64,000 nt of DNA from Acidobacteriota bacterium (lineage in GTDB: Bacteria > Acidobacteriota > Vicinamibacteria > Vicinamibacterales > SCN-69-37), in assembly GCA_020853395.1 (NCBI GenBank), contig JADYYY010000019.1, positions 248,001-312,000 of the forward strand. The letters run 5' to 3'. The position numbers and the translations under genes are program-made. Under the pieces are notes generated by a model, which did no database searches, was not told the DNA's origin, and was given only the letters and a program-made list of their open reading frames with translations. Positions 55,383 through 63,592 of this stretch are shown here, one piece after another (within the stretch, counting starts at the first letter, position 1; each line of letters opens with the position of its first letter).

Positions 55383-56204
55383 ATGGGGAACCGCCTCTTG
55401 AGACGCCGCGCGCGGGTGTTCTGTTTCCTCGGAGTGTTGGCCGCCGGCGTCGCGGCGACGGGCCTCGCGGCCGGCGGCGGCGTCGCCGCGCAGGGCGGCG
55501 TGCCGCGATACGGCTATCGCGTCGTCAACAGCTACCCCCACGATTCCCGCGCCTTCACCCAGGGGCTCATCGTCCGGGACGGCTACTTCTACGAGAGCAC
55601 CGGGCAGCACGGCCAGTCGACGATCAGGAAGGTGAGGATCGCGACGGGCGAGGTCGTGCAGCAGCGCCAGCTCGAGCCGAAGTACTTCGGCGAAGGGCTC
55701 ACCGACTGGGGCAGCCAGCTCGTCCAGCTCACCTGGAAGAACAACGTCGGGTTCGTGTACGACCTGGCGTCGTTCAGGCCGGTGAAGACGTTTGCGTTTG
55801 CGGGCGAGGGCTGGGGCCTGACGCGCAGTCGGACGCACCTCATCATGAGCGACGGGCAGCCGTCCGGTCAGCTCCGGTTCCTCGATCCGGCGTCGCTCGC
55901 CGAGGTGCGGCGCATCACCGTGCGCGACCAGGGCCGGCCGGTCGATCGGCTGAACGAGCTGGAGTTCGTGCGCGGCGAAGTGTTCGCCAACGTCTGGTAC
56001 ACCGACGAGATCTGCCGGATCGATCCGGCGACCGGACGGGTGACGGGATGGATCGATCTCAGCGGCCTGCTCCCGGCCGCCCAGCGCGCCGGCAGCGATG
56101 CGGTGCTCAACGGCATCGCGTACGACGCGGCGGCCGATCGGCTCTTCGTCACGGGCAAGTACTGGCCGCGCGTGTTCGAGATCGCGCTCGAGAGACGCCG
56201 ATAG
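55383..56204 (+). CDS. Glutaminyl-peptide cyclotransferase (plant/bacterial type)
   Basis: The 273-residue protein has a signal peptide (RVFCFLGVLAAGVAATGLAA) followed by the five-bladed propeller of the glutamine cyclotransferase family (PF05096). Visible motifs are PHDSRAFTQGLI, FGEGLTDW with the likely catalytic Glu at 104, and RLNELEFV and VWYTDEICRIDP. It forms N-terminal pyroglutamate in exported proteins. It is divergent from the M16 peptidase, sharing a 92-base spacer. Confidence 0.9.
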   Translation: MGNRLLRRRARVFCFLGVLAAGVAATGLAAGGGVAAQGGVPRYGYRVVNSYPHDSRAFTQGLIVRDGYFYESTGQHGQSTIRKVRIATGEVVQQRQLEPKYFGEGLTDWGSQLVQLTWKNNVGFVYDLASFRPVKTFAFAGEGWGLTRSRTHLIMSDGQPSGQLRFLDPASLAEVRRITVRDQGRPVDRLNELEFVRGEVFANVWYTDEICRIDPATGRVTGWIDLSGLLPAAQRAGSDAVLNGIAYDAAADRLFVTGKYWPRVFEIALERRR

Positions 56205-56212
56205 GTGAAGGT

Positions 56213-56253
56213 CGGCAGTGGAGGCGGCGGGCCTCGAACCACCGCGCGTCGCT
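56213..56253 (-). other. Remnant of a tmRNA (ssrA) 3' end
   Basis: Read on the minus strand this piece contains GACGCG, GTTCGA and CCCGCCGCCTCCAC, in the order found at the 3' end of bacterial tmRNA (GGACGCGGGTTCGA, then CCCGCCGCCTCCACCA). About five extra bases sit in the T-stem and the terminal CCA reads CTG, so the T-arm does not pair. It is not a working gene. Such 3' ends are common integration sites for islands, so it may be an attachment-site scar. Confidence 0.5.
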
Positions 56254-56268
56254 CGCACGAATCCAGCG

Positions 56269-56801
56269 CTACGACGGCTTCCGGATCTCGGCCCTGAGCT
56301 CGCCCGGCACGTGCGGCCACAGTTCCTCGTGCGCCTCGACCAGCCGCGCGATGTCGGCAAGATCCTTCAGGCGCCTGCTGGGCCGGCGGCCCGCCTCCGA
56401 CAAGGCTTTGAGCTTCCCCGGAAACGTGTCCTCGAGCGACGCGACACGCATCAGGATCCCGTGCACGTCCGCGGCCACGGCGCGGGCAGGGAACTCGCGG
56501 TAGAAGTCCTCGGTGCTGAGCTGCAGGCTGACCGTGGACCGGCCCTTGAAGTCGACCGACCAGGGGAAGCGCTCGTATTCGAAGCCGGCCTGCTCCAGCG
56601 TTGCGACCGCCCGCTCGACGTCGGGGTTGACACGACGAAATCCACGTCACGCGTGACCATCGGCTCGCGCGCCCAGTGGTTGACCGCCACGCCCCCGATC
56701 GTGCATCAGGGGATGTCGGCACGTTCGAGGGAGTCCACCAGCCGCATGACGTCGTTGGTACCGCCGCCGGTCTGCCAGTCGAAGAACTGCTTGCCAGTCA
56801 T
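56269..56801 (-). pseudogene. Broken nucleotidyltransferase (AbiEii/DUF6036-like)
   Basis: Reading from ATG 56801 gives MTGKQFFDWQTGGG and, after an in-frame TGA at 56706-56708 (between ADIP and CTIGG), the nucleotidyltransferase core GGVAVNHWAREPMVTRDVDFVV. The frame then shifts near 56625-56636 and continues as VNPDVERAVATLEQAGFEYE, ending RLVEAHEELWPHVPGELR. A toxin-like minimal nucleotidyltransferase is therefore interrupted twice. About 175 residues would be the intact length. An upstream partner may once have ended just before it, but only scraps of reading frame remain. Confidence 0.75.
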
Positions 56802-57636
56802 GTCGCCGAGATCAGTCTACGCCGGCAGGAAGGCCGTCCCGCCGCCGGCGGCGCTTCGTTGCCAAACGTACCCGCACACCTGCTCGGCCAACGCTTCTGA
56901 GCGAATCGTGGAGGTCGGCGCCGACGATCTGCTGGAGGTGCCGTGCCCGCGCCTGCAGCAGGGCCTGACGTGCCAGCGCACCAGGGTGACGACGTCTTGG
57001 GGAAGGCGTGCGACGATGTGTACACAGCAATAGGATCCGCACGTACTTGCCGGAGCATTTCGCGGATCGCTCGAACCCTCGGCGCGACGAACGGATCACC
57101 GGCCTGAGGGCACCCTTGTCCGGCTGCGGACCTCCGCAACCGAGCGGCGTGCCTGCTGAACCGCCACCCGGGTACTACATTTCGAAAGTGAGGACGGAGC
57201 CTGCGCGGGCCAGGTGAACCGCCGTGGTGCAATCACTTGCAATTGCAGATCGACGGAACGCGACTCCGGCCGGTGCTGACACCTCGTGCGACGGCTGGAT
57301 CAGGTCGATCGGAAGGCACCGCACGACAGGCTCGAAGGATCGCGCGTGTCGGTCGCGTCGCCCGAATCGGAGGTCAGGCGGCGGCGTGGGGCCGTTCACA
57401 TGGCGGGTGCTCCGCTCGTCGAATCCGCGTGTACCTCGGTGCGGAGACGGCGTGCACCGTGATCACCGCGCGCGTTCAACAGGTCGTGCGGTGGCGTCAC
57501 GTCGTCCAATCCCTGCGAACCGTCAAGTGCGCGGCATGCCGATCCTCGGTCCCTCGAGTCGTGACCTGTGTTCGATCGTTCGAAGAGCCTGCGCAACTCG
57601 TGTAGTAGGGTGAGCGCAGAATCCCGATCGGGTCAG
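56802..57636. other. 835-base stretch without a convincing gene
   Basis: Several short frames overlap here on both strands but none has a full family pattern. On the minus strand pieces such as VRAIREMLRQVRADPIAVYT and LAEQVCGYVWQRS look once-coding but are in different frames, as if a gene upstream of the broken nucleotidyltransferase had decayed. Base composition is less GC-biased than the flanks. No repeats, RNA gene or promoter is recognised. Confidence 0.55.
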
Positions 57637-58029
57637 ATGAGTGCCGACGCGCGCCGATCCCTCTTCCGTGCTCTCGCCGGCGTGCTGCTCGTCGTCGAAG
57701 GTCTCTCGTCGGCTTTCAGGTTCGCGCGGTTCGTGTCGATCGCCGCGATCTACCCTCCGGTGGCGATCGCGCTGCTCGTCGGCCGTGCGCTCGTCGGTGC
57801 GGCGCTCCTCACGAGCGGTGTGTGGCTCGTGCAGGGCCGGCCCGCGGCGACCGTGCTCGCCCGCGCGGCGCTCCTCGCGTCCGCATCGCTCGCGGTCGCG
57901 GAGATCGGCTGGGCGCTGGCGCCGACCAGCATCTTTCCTGCCTACCGCTGGCCCGTTGTCGCGCTCTACTGGCTGTACGCCGTCTCGATGGCGGTGTGGA
58001 TCGGAAGGGCCGCGGGCGAGAGGTCTTGA
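57637..58029 (+). CDS. Small four-helix membrane protein, unknown function
   Basis: This 130-residue protein has four hydrophobic helices (about 10-28, 40-57, 68-85 and 100-120; for example VAIALLVGRALVGAALLTSGV). It starts at ATG 57637; the longer frame back to 57568 lacks support. No family recognised. It ends 117 bases before a cupin gene on the same strand. Confidence 0.6.
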   Translation: MSADARRSLFRALAGVLLVVEGLSSAFRFARFVSIAAIYPPVAIALLVGRALVGAALLTSGVWLVQGRPAATVLARAALLASASLAVAEIGWALAPTSIFPAYRWPVVALYWLYAVSMAVWIGRAAGERS

Positions 58030-58146
58030 GCGCGCCGAATGCCTGCACGGCCGGATGCCGTTGCGGAGCGCCGGACGGCCGATCGACAATCACCAGTCCG
58101 CTTCCCGCATCGATCGCCGGATCGCCGCGAGGAAGGAGCCACGTCC

Positions 58147-58509
58147 GTGCCTGTGCTGATCGAGCGTCCCACCGTCGTGCCGGCCGTCGGTACGAAGCCG
58201 AAGCAGATCGAGGAGTACGTCGGCCGCGTGAACTCGGGCCATGCGAGCGTCAGCGTCGCGCGCATGGTGTCGCCGGCCGGATGGACGGAGCCGGGGCAGC
58301 GGCCCGAGTTCGAGGAGCTGACGATCGTGCTGCGCGGGATGCTGCGGGTGGAGCACGAGCGCGGCGCGATCGACGTGCACGCCGGGCAGGCCGTCGTCAC
58401 CCGGCCGGGTGAGTGGGTGCGCTACAGCAGCCCGGCCGAAGGTGGCGCCGAGTATGTCGCCGTGTGCGTGCCCGCGTTCTCGCCCGACACCGTGCATCGC
58501 GATGGCTGA
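58147..58509 (+). CDS. Single-domain cupin protein
   Basis: A 120-residue protein with the beta-barrel pattern of cupins (FEELTIVLRGMLRVEHERG and VVTRPGEWVRYSSPAEGG). The usual first metal motif (HxH) is missing: position ARMVSPAGWTEPGQ lacks His, so a bound metal is unlikely. It may bind a small ligand or be a divergent isomerase-like protein. GTG 58147 has AAGGAG eight bases upstream and fits the conserved start; earlier frames overlap non-coding sequence. Confidence 0.8.
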   Translation: MPVLIERPTVVPAVGTKPKQIEEYVGRVNSGHASVSVARMVSPAGWTEPGQRPEFEELTIVLRGMLRVEHERGAIDVHAGQAVVTRPGEWVRYSSPAEGGAEYVAVCVPAFSPDTVHRDG

Positions 58510-58678
58510 AGGTTTTTTGCGCGGCCCGGCGCAACAACCATCTGAACGGTGTCTTATTACGTCTAAGGACACACATCACGACCTCACGTTCGTCGTGAAG
58601 CCGTGCGGCGCCGGGCGATCTCCGGGCGGCCGGTCGGGGGCGCGTGCGTGCAGTCGGGCGCTCCGGAGGGTGACGAGC

Positions 58679-59758
58679 ATGCGAAGAGCCAACGGCGCGG
58701 CCGTGGTGAGTGCGTTCGTCGTGGCGCTGGTGTTGACGGCGCACGGACAGTCGGTGCCGCCACCGGCAGCAGGCCCTGCGCCGGAAGGCGCGCCAGCGGC
58801 GGCGCCGAAACCGTCGCCGCCACCGCCGCCGTCGCCCGCCGCCATCGAGCGGGCCGAACGCGTGCTGGCGGCGGCGCGCGAGGCGCTCGGCGGCACCGCG
58901 CTCGCCAACGTCAAGACCGTCGTCGCCGAAGGGCGCACGCGGCGGCTCCGGGGCAACAACATCCAGCCCATCGAGTTCGAGATCTCGATCGAATTGCCGG
59001 ACAAGTACCTCCGCAAGGACGAGTTCCCCGCCGAGGAGAGCGAACCGGTCGCGACCGGCTTCAACGGCGCCACTCTGATCCAGCCGCCGTCTCCCGCTGC
59101 GCCGCCGGGCGCAGCGGCTCGACCGGGCGGACCGCCGCCAGCCGCGGCCCGTCCTGGCGGACCCGCGCCGGGCCGGCCCGGCGGTCCTCCAGGGGGAGGC
59201 GCGGGCGCGGCCGTCAAGCAGGACTTCGCGCGCCTCGCGCTCGGCCTGTTCGCCGCGAGCTTCCCGGCGTACCCGCTCACGTTCGGGTACGTGGCCCAGG
59301 CGGAGGCGCCGCAGGGCAAGGCCGACGTGCTCGAGGCGCGCGGCGACGGCAACCTCGTGATGCGGCTCTTCGTCCACGCCGAGACGCACCTGCCGATCAT
59401 GGTGAGCTGGCAGCTTCCGCCGACGAACGTCGTCGTGACGGCGCCGGGGCAGCCGCCGCCGCAGACCGTGGCGCCTGGCGCGGTCGTCGTCACGGCACCC
59501 GCGGCGCCGCCGGCCACCGCGACGCAGGAAGAGAAGGACAAGTACGCCAAGGACATCCTGGCGCTGCGCGCGAAAGCGCAGGCCACGCCGGTGGAGCACC
59601 GGCTGTACTACGCCGACTATCGGGACGTCGACGGCGTGAAGTTCCCGTTCCGCCTGCGCCGCGCGATCGGCGCCGACACCACGGAAGAGACCACGTTCGA
59701 TCGCTTCCGCCTCAACACGCGCATCGATCCGCGCAAGTTCGCAGTGGCCAGCAAGTAG
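58679..59758 (+). CDS. Exported Pro/Ala/Gly-rich protein, first gene of a secreted cassette
   Basis: This 359-residue protein has a signal peptide (VVSAFVVALVLTAHGQ) and a proline-rich region at 24-52. A LolA-like beta half begins with RAERVLAAAREALGG and TVVAEGRTR. It is interrupted by a second P/A/G-rich insert at about 135-175, and ends with YADYRDVDGVKFPFRLRR. The edges resemble outer-membrane lipoprotein-sorting folds that carry hydrophobic ligands, but no lipobox is present. GGAGG lies ten bases before ATG 58679. The VWFA gene begins 17 bases downstream, so they are one operon. Confidence 0.75.
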   Translation: MRRANGAAVVSAFVVALVLTAHGQSVPPPAAGPAPEGAPAAAPKPSPPPPPSPAAIERAERVLAAAREALGGTALANVKTVVAEGRTRRLRGNNIQPIEFEISIELPDKYLRKDEFPAEESEPVATGFNGATLIQPPSPAAPPGAAARPGGPPPAAARPGGPAPGRPGGPPGGGAGAAVKQDFARLALGLFAASFPAYPLTFGYVAQAEAPQGKADVLEARGDGNLVMRLFVHAETHLPIMVSWQLPPTNVVVTAPGQPPPQTVAPGAVVVTAPAAPPATATQEEKDKYAKDILALRAKAQATPVEHRLYYADYRDVDGVKFPFRLRRAIGADTTEETTFDRFRLNTRIDPRKFAVASK

Positions 59759-59775
59759 TTCGGAGGACAACGGCA

Positions 59776-60813
59776 ATGGCATCCAGCACGAAGGTACGGC
59801 AAGGCCTGGCAGTTCTCGTGGCGGCGGTCTGCGGCATGGTGCTGACGTCGATCCCGATCGCGGGGCGTGACGGGCCGGCTTCCGTCGCCGGACGCGACGT
59901 GAGAGCCCCCGGCGCGGCACGCGACGTGAGGGCCCCCGGCGCGGCACGCGACGTGAGAGCAATGATGCGGACGGTGTACGCGTCGGTGACCGACAAGGAC
60001 GGCGCGCCGCTGAAGGACCTGACGGCCGCCGACTTCGAGGTGAAGGAGGGCGGCAAGGTCCGCGAGATCAGCGACGTGAAGCCGGCGGCCTCGCCGTTGC
60101 GGCTCGCGTTCATCGTGGCCGACGGCGGCATCGGCGGCATGCAGCCGGCGCTCGCGTCGATCCTCCAGAAGATGCCGGAGAACACGGAGACGTCGATCAC
60201 GGCCGTGGTCGAACAGCCGCAGTTGCTCGTCGACTACACGACCGACGTGGACAAGCTGGTCGAAGGCATCCAGAAGCTGTCGCCGCGATCGAACAAGCCG
60301 CTGAGCGGCCAGCTCATGGAGGCGATCAACGACACGATCAAGACGCTGCCGAAGCCGGGCACGCGCCCGGCGCTCGTCGTGATCCGGGCGGTGCCCTCGG
60401 CGTCGAGCTCGATTCGCGCCGACGTCGTCCGCGAGGCGCTCCGCAAGAGCGGGGTCCGGATGTACGTCATCGCGGCCCGCAACACCGGTGCGTCCGGGGC
60501 GTCGAGCGGCGGCGGTGGCGGCGGCGGCGCGGCGGGACAGGCGCGATCGGATCTCGCGAACTCGGAGGCGGCGACGCGCGGGCGCGATCTGGAGACCGTG
60601 CTGAACGACGGGTCGAAGGACACCGGCGGGCGCTACGAAGAGTTCAGCGGCCAGGCCCTGATCAAAGCCGCCGAGCAGGTCGCCGGCGAGCTGACGTCGC
60701 AGTACGAGATCTCGTACCTGCTGCCGGACGGCGTCGATCCGTCGGATCGCATCGAGGTGACGACGAAGCGCAAGAACGTGAAGGTGCAGGCGCCAACCAG
60801 GATCGCGAATTGA
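59776..60813 (+). CDS. Exported VWFA-domain protein (acidobacterial type)
   Basis: The 345-residue product has a signal peptide (GLAVLVAAVCGMVLTSIPIAG), then a short repeated arm (RDVRAPGAA twice) and a VWFA fold from about residue 64. It shows the pattern TVYASVTDKDGAPLKDLTAADF, then EVKEGGKVREI, of acidobacterial VWFA proteins (TIGR03436-like), followed by a Gly-rich linker (SSGGGGGGGAAG) and the closing QYEISYLLPDG. A clear metal-binding DxSxS is not seen (IVADGGIGG), so ion-dependent adhesion may be altered. It sits between the LolA-like gene and the TonB receptor with 17 and 18-base gaps. Confidence 0.87.
   Translation: MASSTKVRQGLAVLVAAVCGMVLTSIPIAGRDGPASVAGRDVRAPGAARDVRAPGAARDVRAMMRTVYASVTDKDGAPLKDLTAADFEVKEGGKVREISDVKPAASPLRLAFIVADGGIGGMQPALASILQKMPENTETSITAVVEQPQLLVDYTTDVDKLVEGIQKLSPRSNKPLSGQLMEAINDTIKTLPKPGTRPALVVIRAVPSASSSIRADVVREALRKSGVRMYVIAARNTGASGASSGGGGGGGAAGQARSDLANSEAATRGRDLETVLNDGSKDTGGRYEEFSGQALIKAAEQVAGELTSQYEISYLLPDGVDPSDRIEVTTKRKNVKVQAPTRIAN
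59893..59961 (+). repeat. 27-base tandem repeat inside the VWFA gene
   Basis: Two full units (59893-59919 and 59920-59946) of CGCGACGTGAGAGCCCCCGG plus CGCGGCA and a partial third unit (to 59961). Each unit encodes RDVRAPGAA in frame. The unit lies between the signal peptide and the domain, so length changes would be tolerated and could alter display. Confidence 0.8.
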
Positions 60814-60831
60814 TCGTCCAAGGAACACATC

Positions 60832-63501
60832 ATGGATTCCTTGGTCCGGTGGACCGCTGTCGTCGGGATCTGGCTCGCGCTCGCGGTGCCCGGAGGTGTG
60901 GCGGCGCAGGCGCGTAACGGCAAGCTGATCGTGACCGTGATCGATCAGACCGGCGGCGTGCTCGCCGGGGCTGACGTCACGGTGGTCGGGCTCGAGGACG
61001 CGACGAAGCGCACGGCGGTGGCGCCCGTCAAGGCGAACGACAAGGGGATCGCGACGGTCGAGTCGCTCCTGCCGGGCCGCTACACGCTCAGCGCGGAGTT
61101 CCCCGGCTTCGAGAAGGCGATCCTCAAGGAGCTGCGCGTGCGCGCCGGCGACAACCGGCAGACGCTCGTGCTGCCGATCAGCCGCATGGCCGACTCGGCG
61201 ACGGTCGAGCTGGATCGCCAGGAAGCGGCCGCCGAGCGGGCGACGACGTTCGGCACCGTGCTCACGCGCGAGCAGATCGACGCGCTCTCGGAGGACCCGG
61301 ACGAGCTGCGCCGCCAGTTGCAGGACATGGCCGGGCCCGACGCGGTCATCAGCGTCGATAGCTTCGAGGGGCAGCAGCTCCCTCACAAGTCGCAGATCCG
61401 GTCCATCCGCATCTCGCGCGATCAGTTCGCCGCCGAGATCCACCAGGCGGGCTTTCCACGGATCGAGGTCGTCACCAACCCGGGCGGCGGGCCGTTCCGC
61501 GGCGGCGTCAGCTTCAACTTCTACGACAGCGCGCTCGACGGCGTGAACCCGCTCGTCGCGCGCAAGGGGCCGGCGCAGAACAAGCAGTACAGCACGTACC
61601 TCAGCGGCACGCTCGTGCCGGAGAAGCTCGGTTACTTCCTCTCGCTCTACGGCAACTCGAGCTACTCGACGCCGATCGAGTACCTGAACACGGCGGAGGG
61701 GCGCGTGACGCGGCTCTCGAGCGTCCGCTCGCCCAACCGATCCAACCAGTTCTTCGGCGGGTTCGAGTACGCCCTGACGAAGGATCAGTTGCTGCGCGTG
61801 CAGGCCGGCCGGTACGGGTTCAAGAACGAGAACATCGGCATCGGCGCCTACAACGAGGTGAGCCGCGCCTACACGACCGACGTGGACAACTTCATGTTCT
61901 ACGCGCAGGAGATGGGCCCGCTCGGCCGGCGGTTCGCCACGAACACCCGCCTCTCGATGAACTGGTCCGACGAGACGACGCGGTCGGCGGCCGAGCTGCC
62001 GACGATCGTCGTCACCGAAGCGACGACGATGGGCGGCGCGCAGCAGCGCGGCGGGACGCGCACGCTGTCGATGTCGTTCGGATCGGATCTGGATTACGTC
62101 CGCGGCATCCATTCCTTCCGAACCGGCGTGCAGATCGACGGGTCGAGCTATCGCAGCGATCAGACGTCCAACTACCTCGGCACCTACACGTTCGAGAACC
62201 TCGACGCCTATCTCGCCGGCCGCCCGCGAAGCTACACGCGGCGCATCGGCGATCCAGAGGTCAGCTACCGGAGCCTGCAGGCCGGCGTGTACATCCAGGA
62301 CGACATCCGCCTGCGCAAGAACCTCACGCTCTCGCCGGGCATCCGGTACGAAGCGCAGGCGCATCTCGGGGACTACCTGAACCTCGGCCCGCGCTTCGGC
62401 GTGACCTGGGCGCCGTTCGCGAGCGGCCGCACGACGCTGCGCGCGAGCGCCGGGATCTTCTACGACTGGCTGAGCATGAACACGTATCGCCAGACGCTGC
62501 AGGTCGACGGCTTCCGGCAGCAGGAGATCAACATCATCGACCCGGCGTACCCGGATCCCGGAACCGGCGCCGGCGTGACGCCGCCGATGAACCGGTACGT
62601 GCTCGCCGACACGCTCACGATGGGGCGGAGCGACCGGTTCAGCACGGGCGTGTCCCAGAGCTTCGGCCGGCCGTTGACGGTCAACTTCACCTACGCGTAC
62701 ATCCGCGCGGAGCACCTGCTCGTCGGCGCCAACCTGAACGCGCCGATCGACGGCGTTCGTCCCGATCCGGTGTTCGCCAACGTGATCCAGGCCGTGGATC
62801 TCGGGCGGTCGCGCCAGCACACGCTGACGACGAACTTCAACGTGAACCTCGCGCCGCCGGGGCCACCGCCGGTGCCGGGTACCGGCAAGCTCTTCGTGGG
62901 GCGCCGGCAGCTCACGCTCAACGGCACCTGGACGCACGCGTATCTTCGGAACAACACCGACGGCGCGTTCTCGACGCCCGCCACCAATGACCTGTCGCAG
63001 GAATGGGGTCCCGGCCTCGGCGACGTCCGGAACCGACTGAACCTGTCGATCCTCACGGGCGCGATCAGGAACTTCACCGCGCGGTTCGGCGTGTCGATGA
63101 GCTCGGCGCCGCCGCTCACCGCGCGCACGGGCACGGACGACAACGGCGATCTCGTGTTCAACGATCGGCCGGACGGCTACGGGCGCAACTCGCTGCGCAC
63201 GACCGGCACGTTCAACGCGGATGCCGGCTTCAGCTACGCCTTCGCGCTCGGCACGAAGCGCGTGCAGAGCGGCGGCGGGATCTCCGTCTCCGGCTCGTCG
63301 TCGGGCGGCTACACGGTGACGCAGATCGCGTCGCAGGAAGTGCCGCGCTATCGGCTGAACGTCAACGTCAGCATCAACAACATCACCAACCACGCGAACT
63401 ACAGCGGCTACGGCGCGGTCGTCACGTCGCCCGGCTTCCTGAAGCCGAACGCGGCGTTCGGGACGAGGCGGATCTCGTTCAATACCAACCTGAGCTTCTG
63501 A
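60832..63501 (+). CDS. TonB-dependent receptor with N-terminal carboxypeptidase-regulatory domain (Oar-like)
   Basis: This 889-residue protein has a signal peptide (WTAVVGIWLALAVPGGVAAQ), a carboxypeptidase-regulatory/CnaB-like beta domain at about 30-110 (KLIVTVIDQTGGVLAGADVT) and a plug (about 130-235, IRSIRISRDQFAAEI). A long barrel ends in Phe (NTNLSF), the usual outer-membrane sorting signature. Oar-type receptors of acidobacteria and myxobacteria import or export large ligands such as glycans or proteins. AAGGA lies eight bases before the ATG. It is the third gene of the cassette; the ligand is unknown. Confidence 0.92.
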   Translation: MDSLVRWTAVVGIWLALAVPGGVAAQARNGKLIVTVIDQTGGVLAGADVTVVGLEDATKRTAVAPVKANDKGIATVESLLPGRYTLSAEFPGFEKAILKELRVRAGDNRQTLVLPISRMADSATVELDRQEAAAERATTFGTVLTREQIDALSEDPDELRRQLQDMAGPDAVISVDSFEGQQLPHKSQIRSIRISRDQFAAEIHQAGFPRIEVVTNPGGGPFRGGVSFNFYDSALDGVNPLVARKGPAQNKQYSTYLSGTLVPEKLGYFLSLYGNSSYSTPIEYLNTAEGRVTRLSSVRSPNRSNQFFGGFEYALTKDQLLRVQAGRYGFKNENIGIGAYNEVSRAYTTDVDNFMFYAQEMGPLGRRFATNTRLSMNWSDETTRSAAELPTIVVTEATTMGGAQQRGGTRTLSMSFGSDLDYVRGIHSFRTGVQIDGSSYRSDQTSNYLGTYTFENLDAYLAGRPRSYTRRIGDPEVSYRSLQAGVYIQDDIRLRKNLTLSPGIRYEAQAHLGDYLNLGPRFGVTWAPFASGRTTLRASAGIFYDWLSMNTYRQTLQVDGFRQQEINIIDPAYPDPGTGAGVTPPMNRYVLADTLTMGRSDRFSTGVSQSFGRPLTVNFTYAYIRAEHLLVGANLNAPIDGVRPDPVFANVIQAVDLGRSRQHTLTTNFNVNLAPPGPPPVPGTGKLFVGRRQLTLNGTWTHAYLRNNTDGAFSTPATNDLSQEWGPGLGDVRNRLNLSILTGAIRNFTARFGVSMSSAPPLTARTGTDDNGDLVFNDRPDGYGRNSLRTTGTFNADAGFSYAFALGTKRVQSGGGISVSGSSSGGYTVTQIASQEVPRYRLNVNVSINNITNHANYSGYGAVVTSPGFLKPNAAFGTRRISFNTNLSF

Positions 63502-63535
63502 AGAGCGGCGCAGGCTTGGGGCCGCGCCTCCGCAT

Positions 63536-63562
63536 CCCGCCGGCCCGAAGGCTGGCGGCGGG
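63536..63562 (+). terminator. Stem-loop after the TonB receptor gene
   Basis: Arms CCCGCCG-GCC and GGC-TGG-CGGCGGG pair with one bulge around a CGAA loop and lie 34 bases after the stop. Only scattered T residues follow. It could end transcription of the cassette and shield the convergent PIN gene. Confidence 0.4.
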
Positions 63563-63592
63563 CGTCTGTCTGGATTGGCCGTTGGCGAGCGG

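Noticed and set aside
56213-56253. Functional tRNA or tmRNA gene
   Set aside because: The T-stem does not pair, the CCA is CTG, and there is no acceptor partner or tag-coding sequence nearby.
57237-57605. 122-codon open frame in the degraded patch
   Set aside because: No ribosome site or family pattern, and it overlaps other equally weak frames.
58513-58534. T-run with TTGCGC...GCGCAA stem as a terminator after the cupin gene
   Set aside because: The T-run lies before the stem on the plus strand, and on the minus strand it becomes an A-run, so neither direction fits a terminator.
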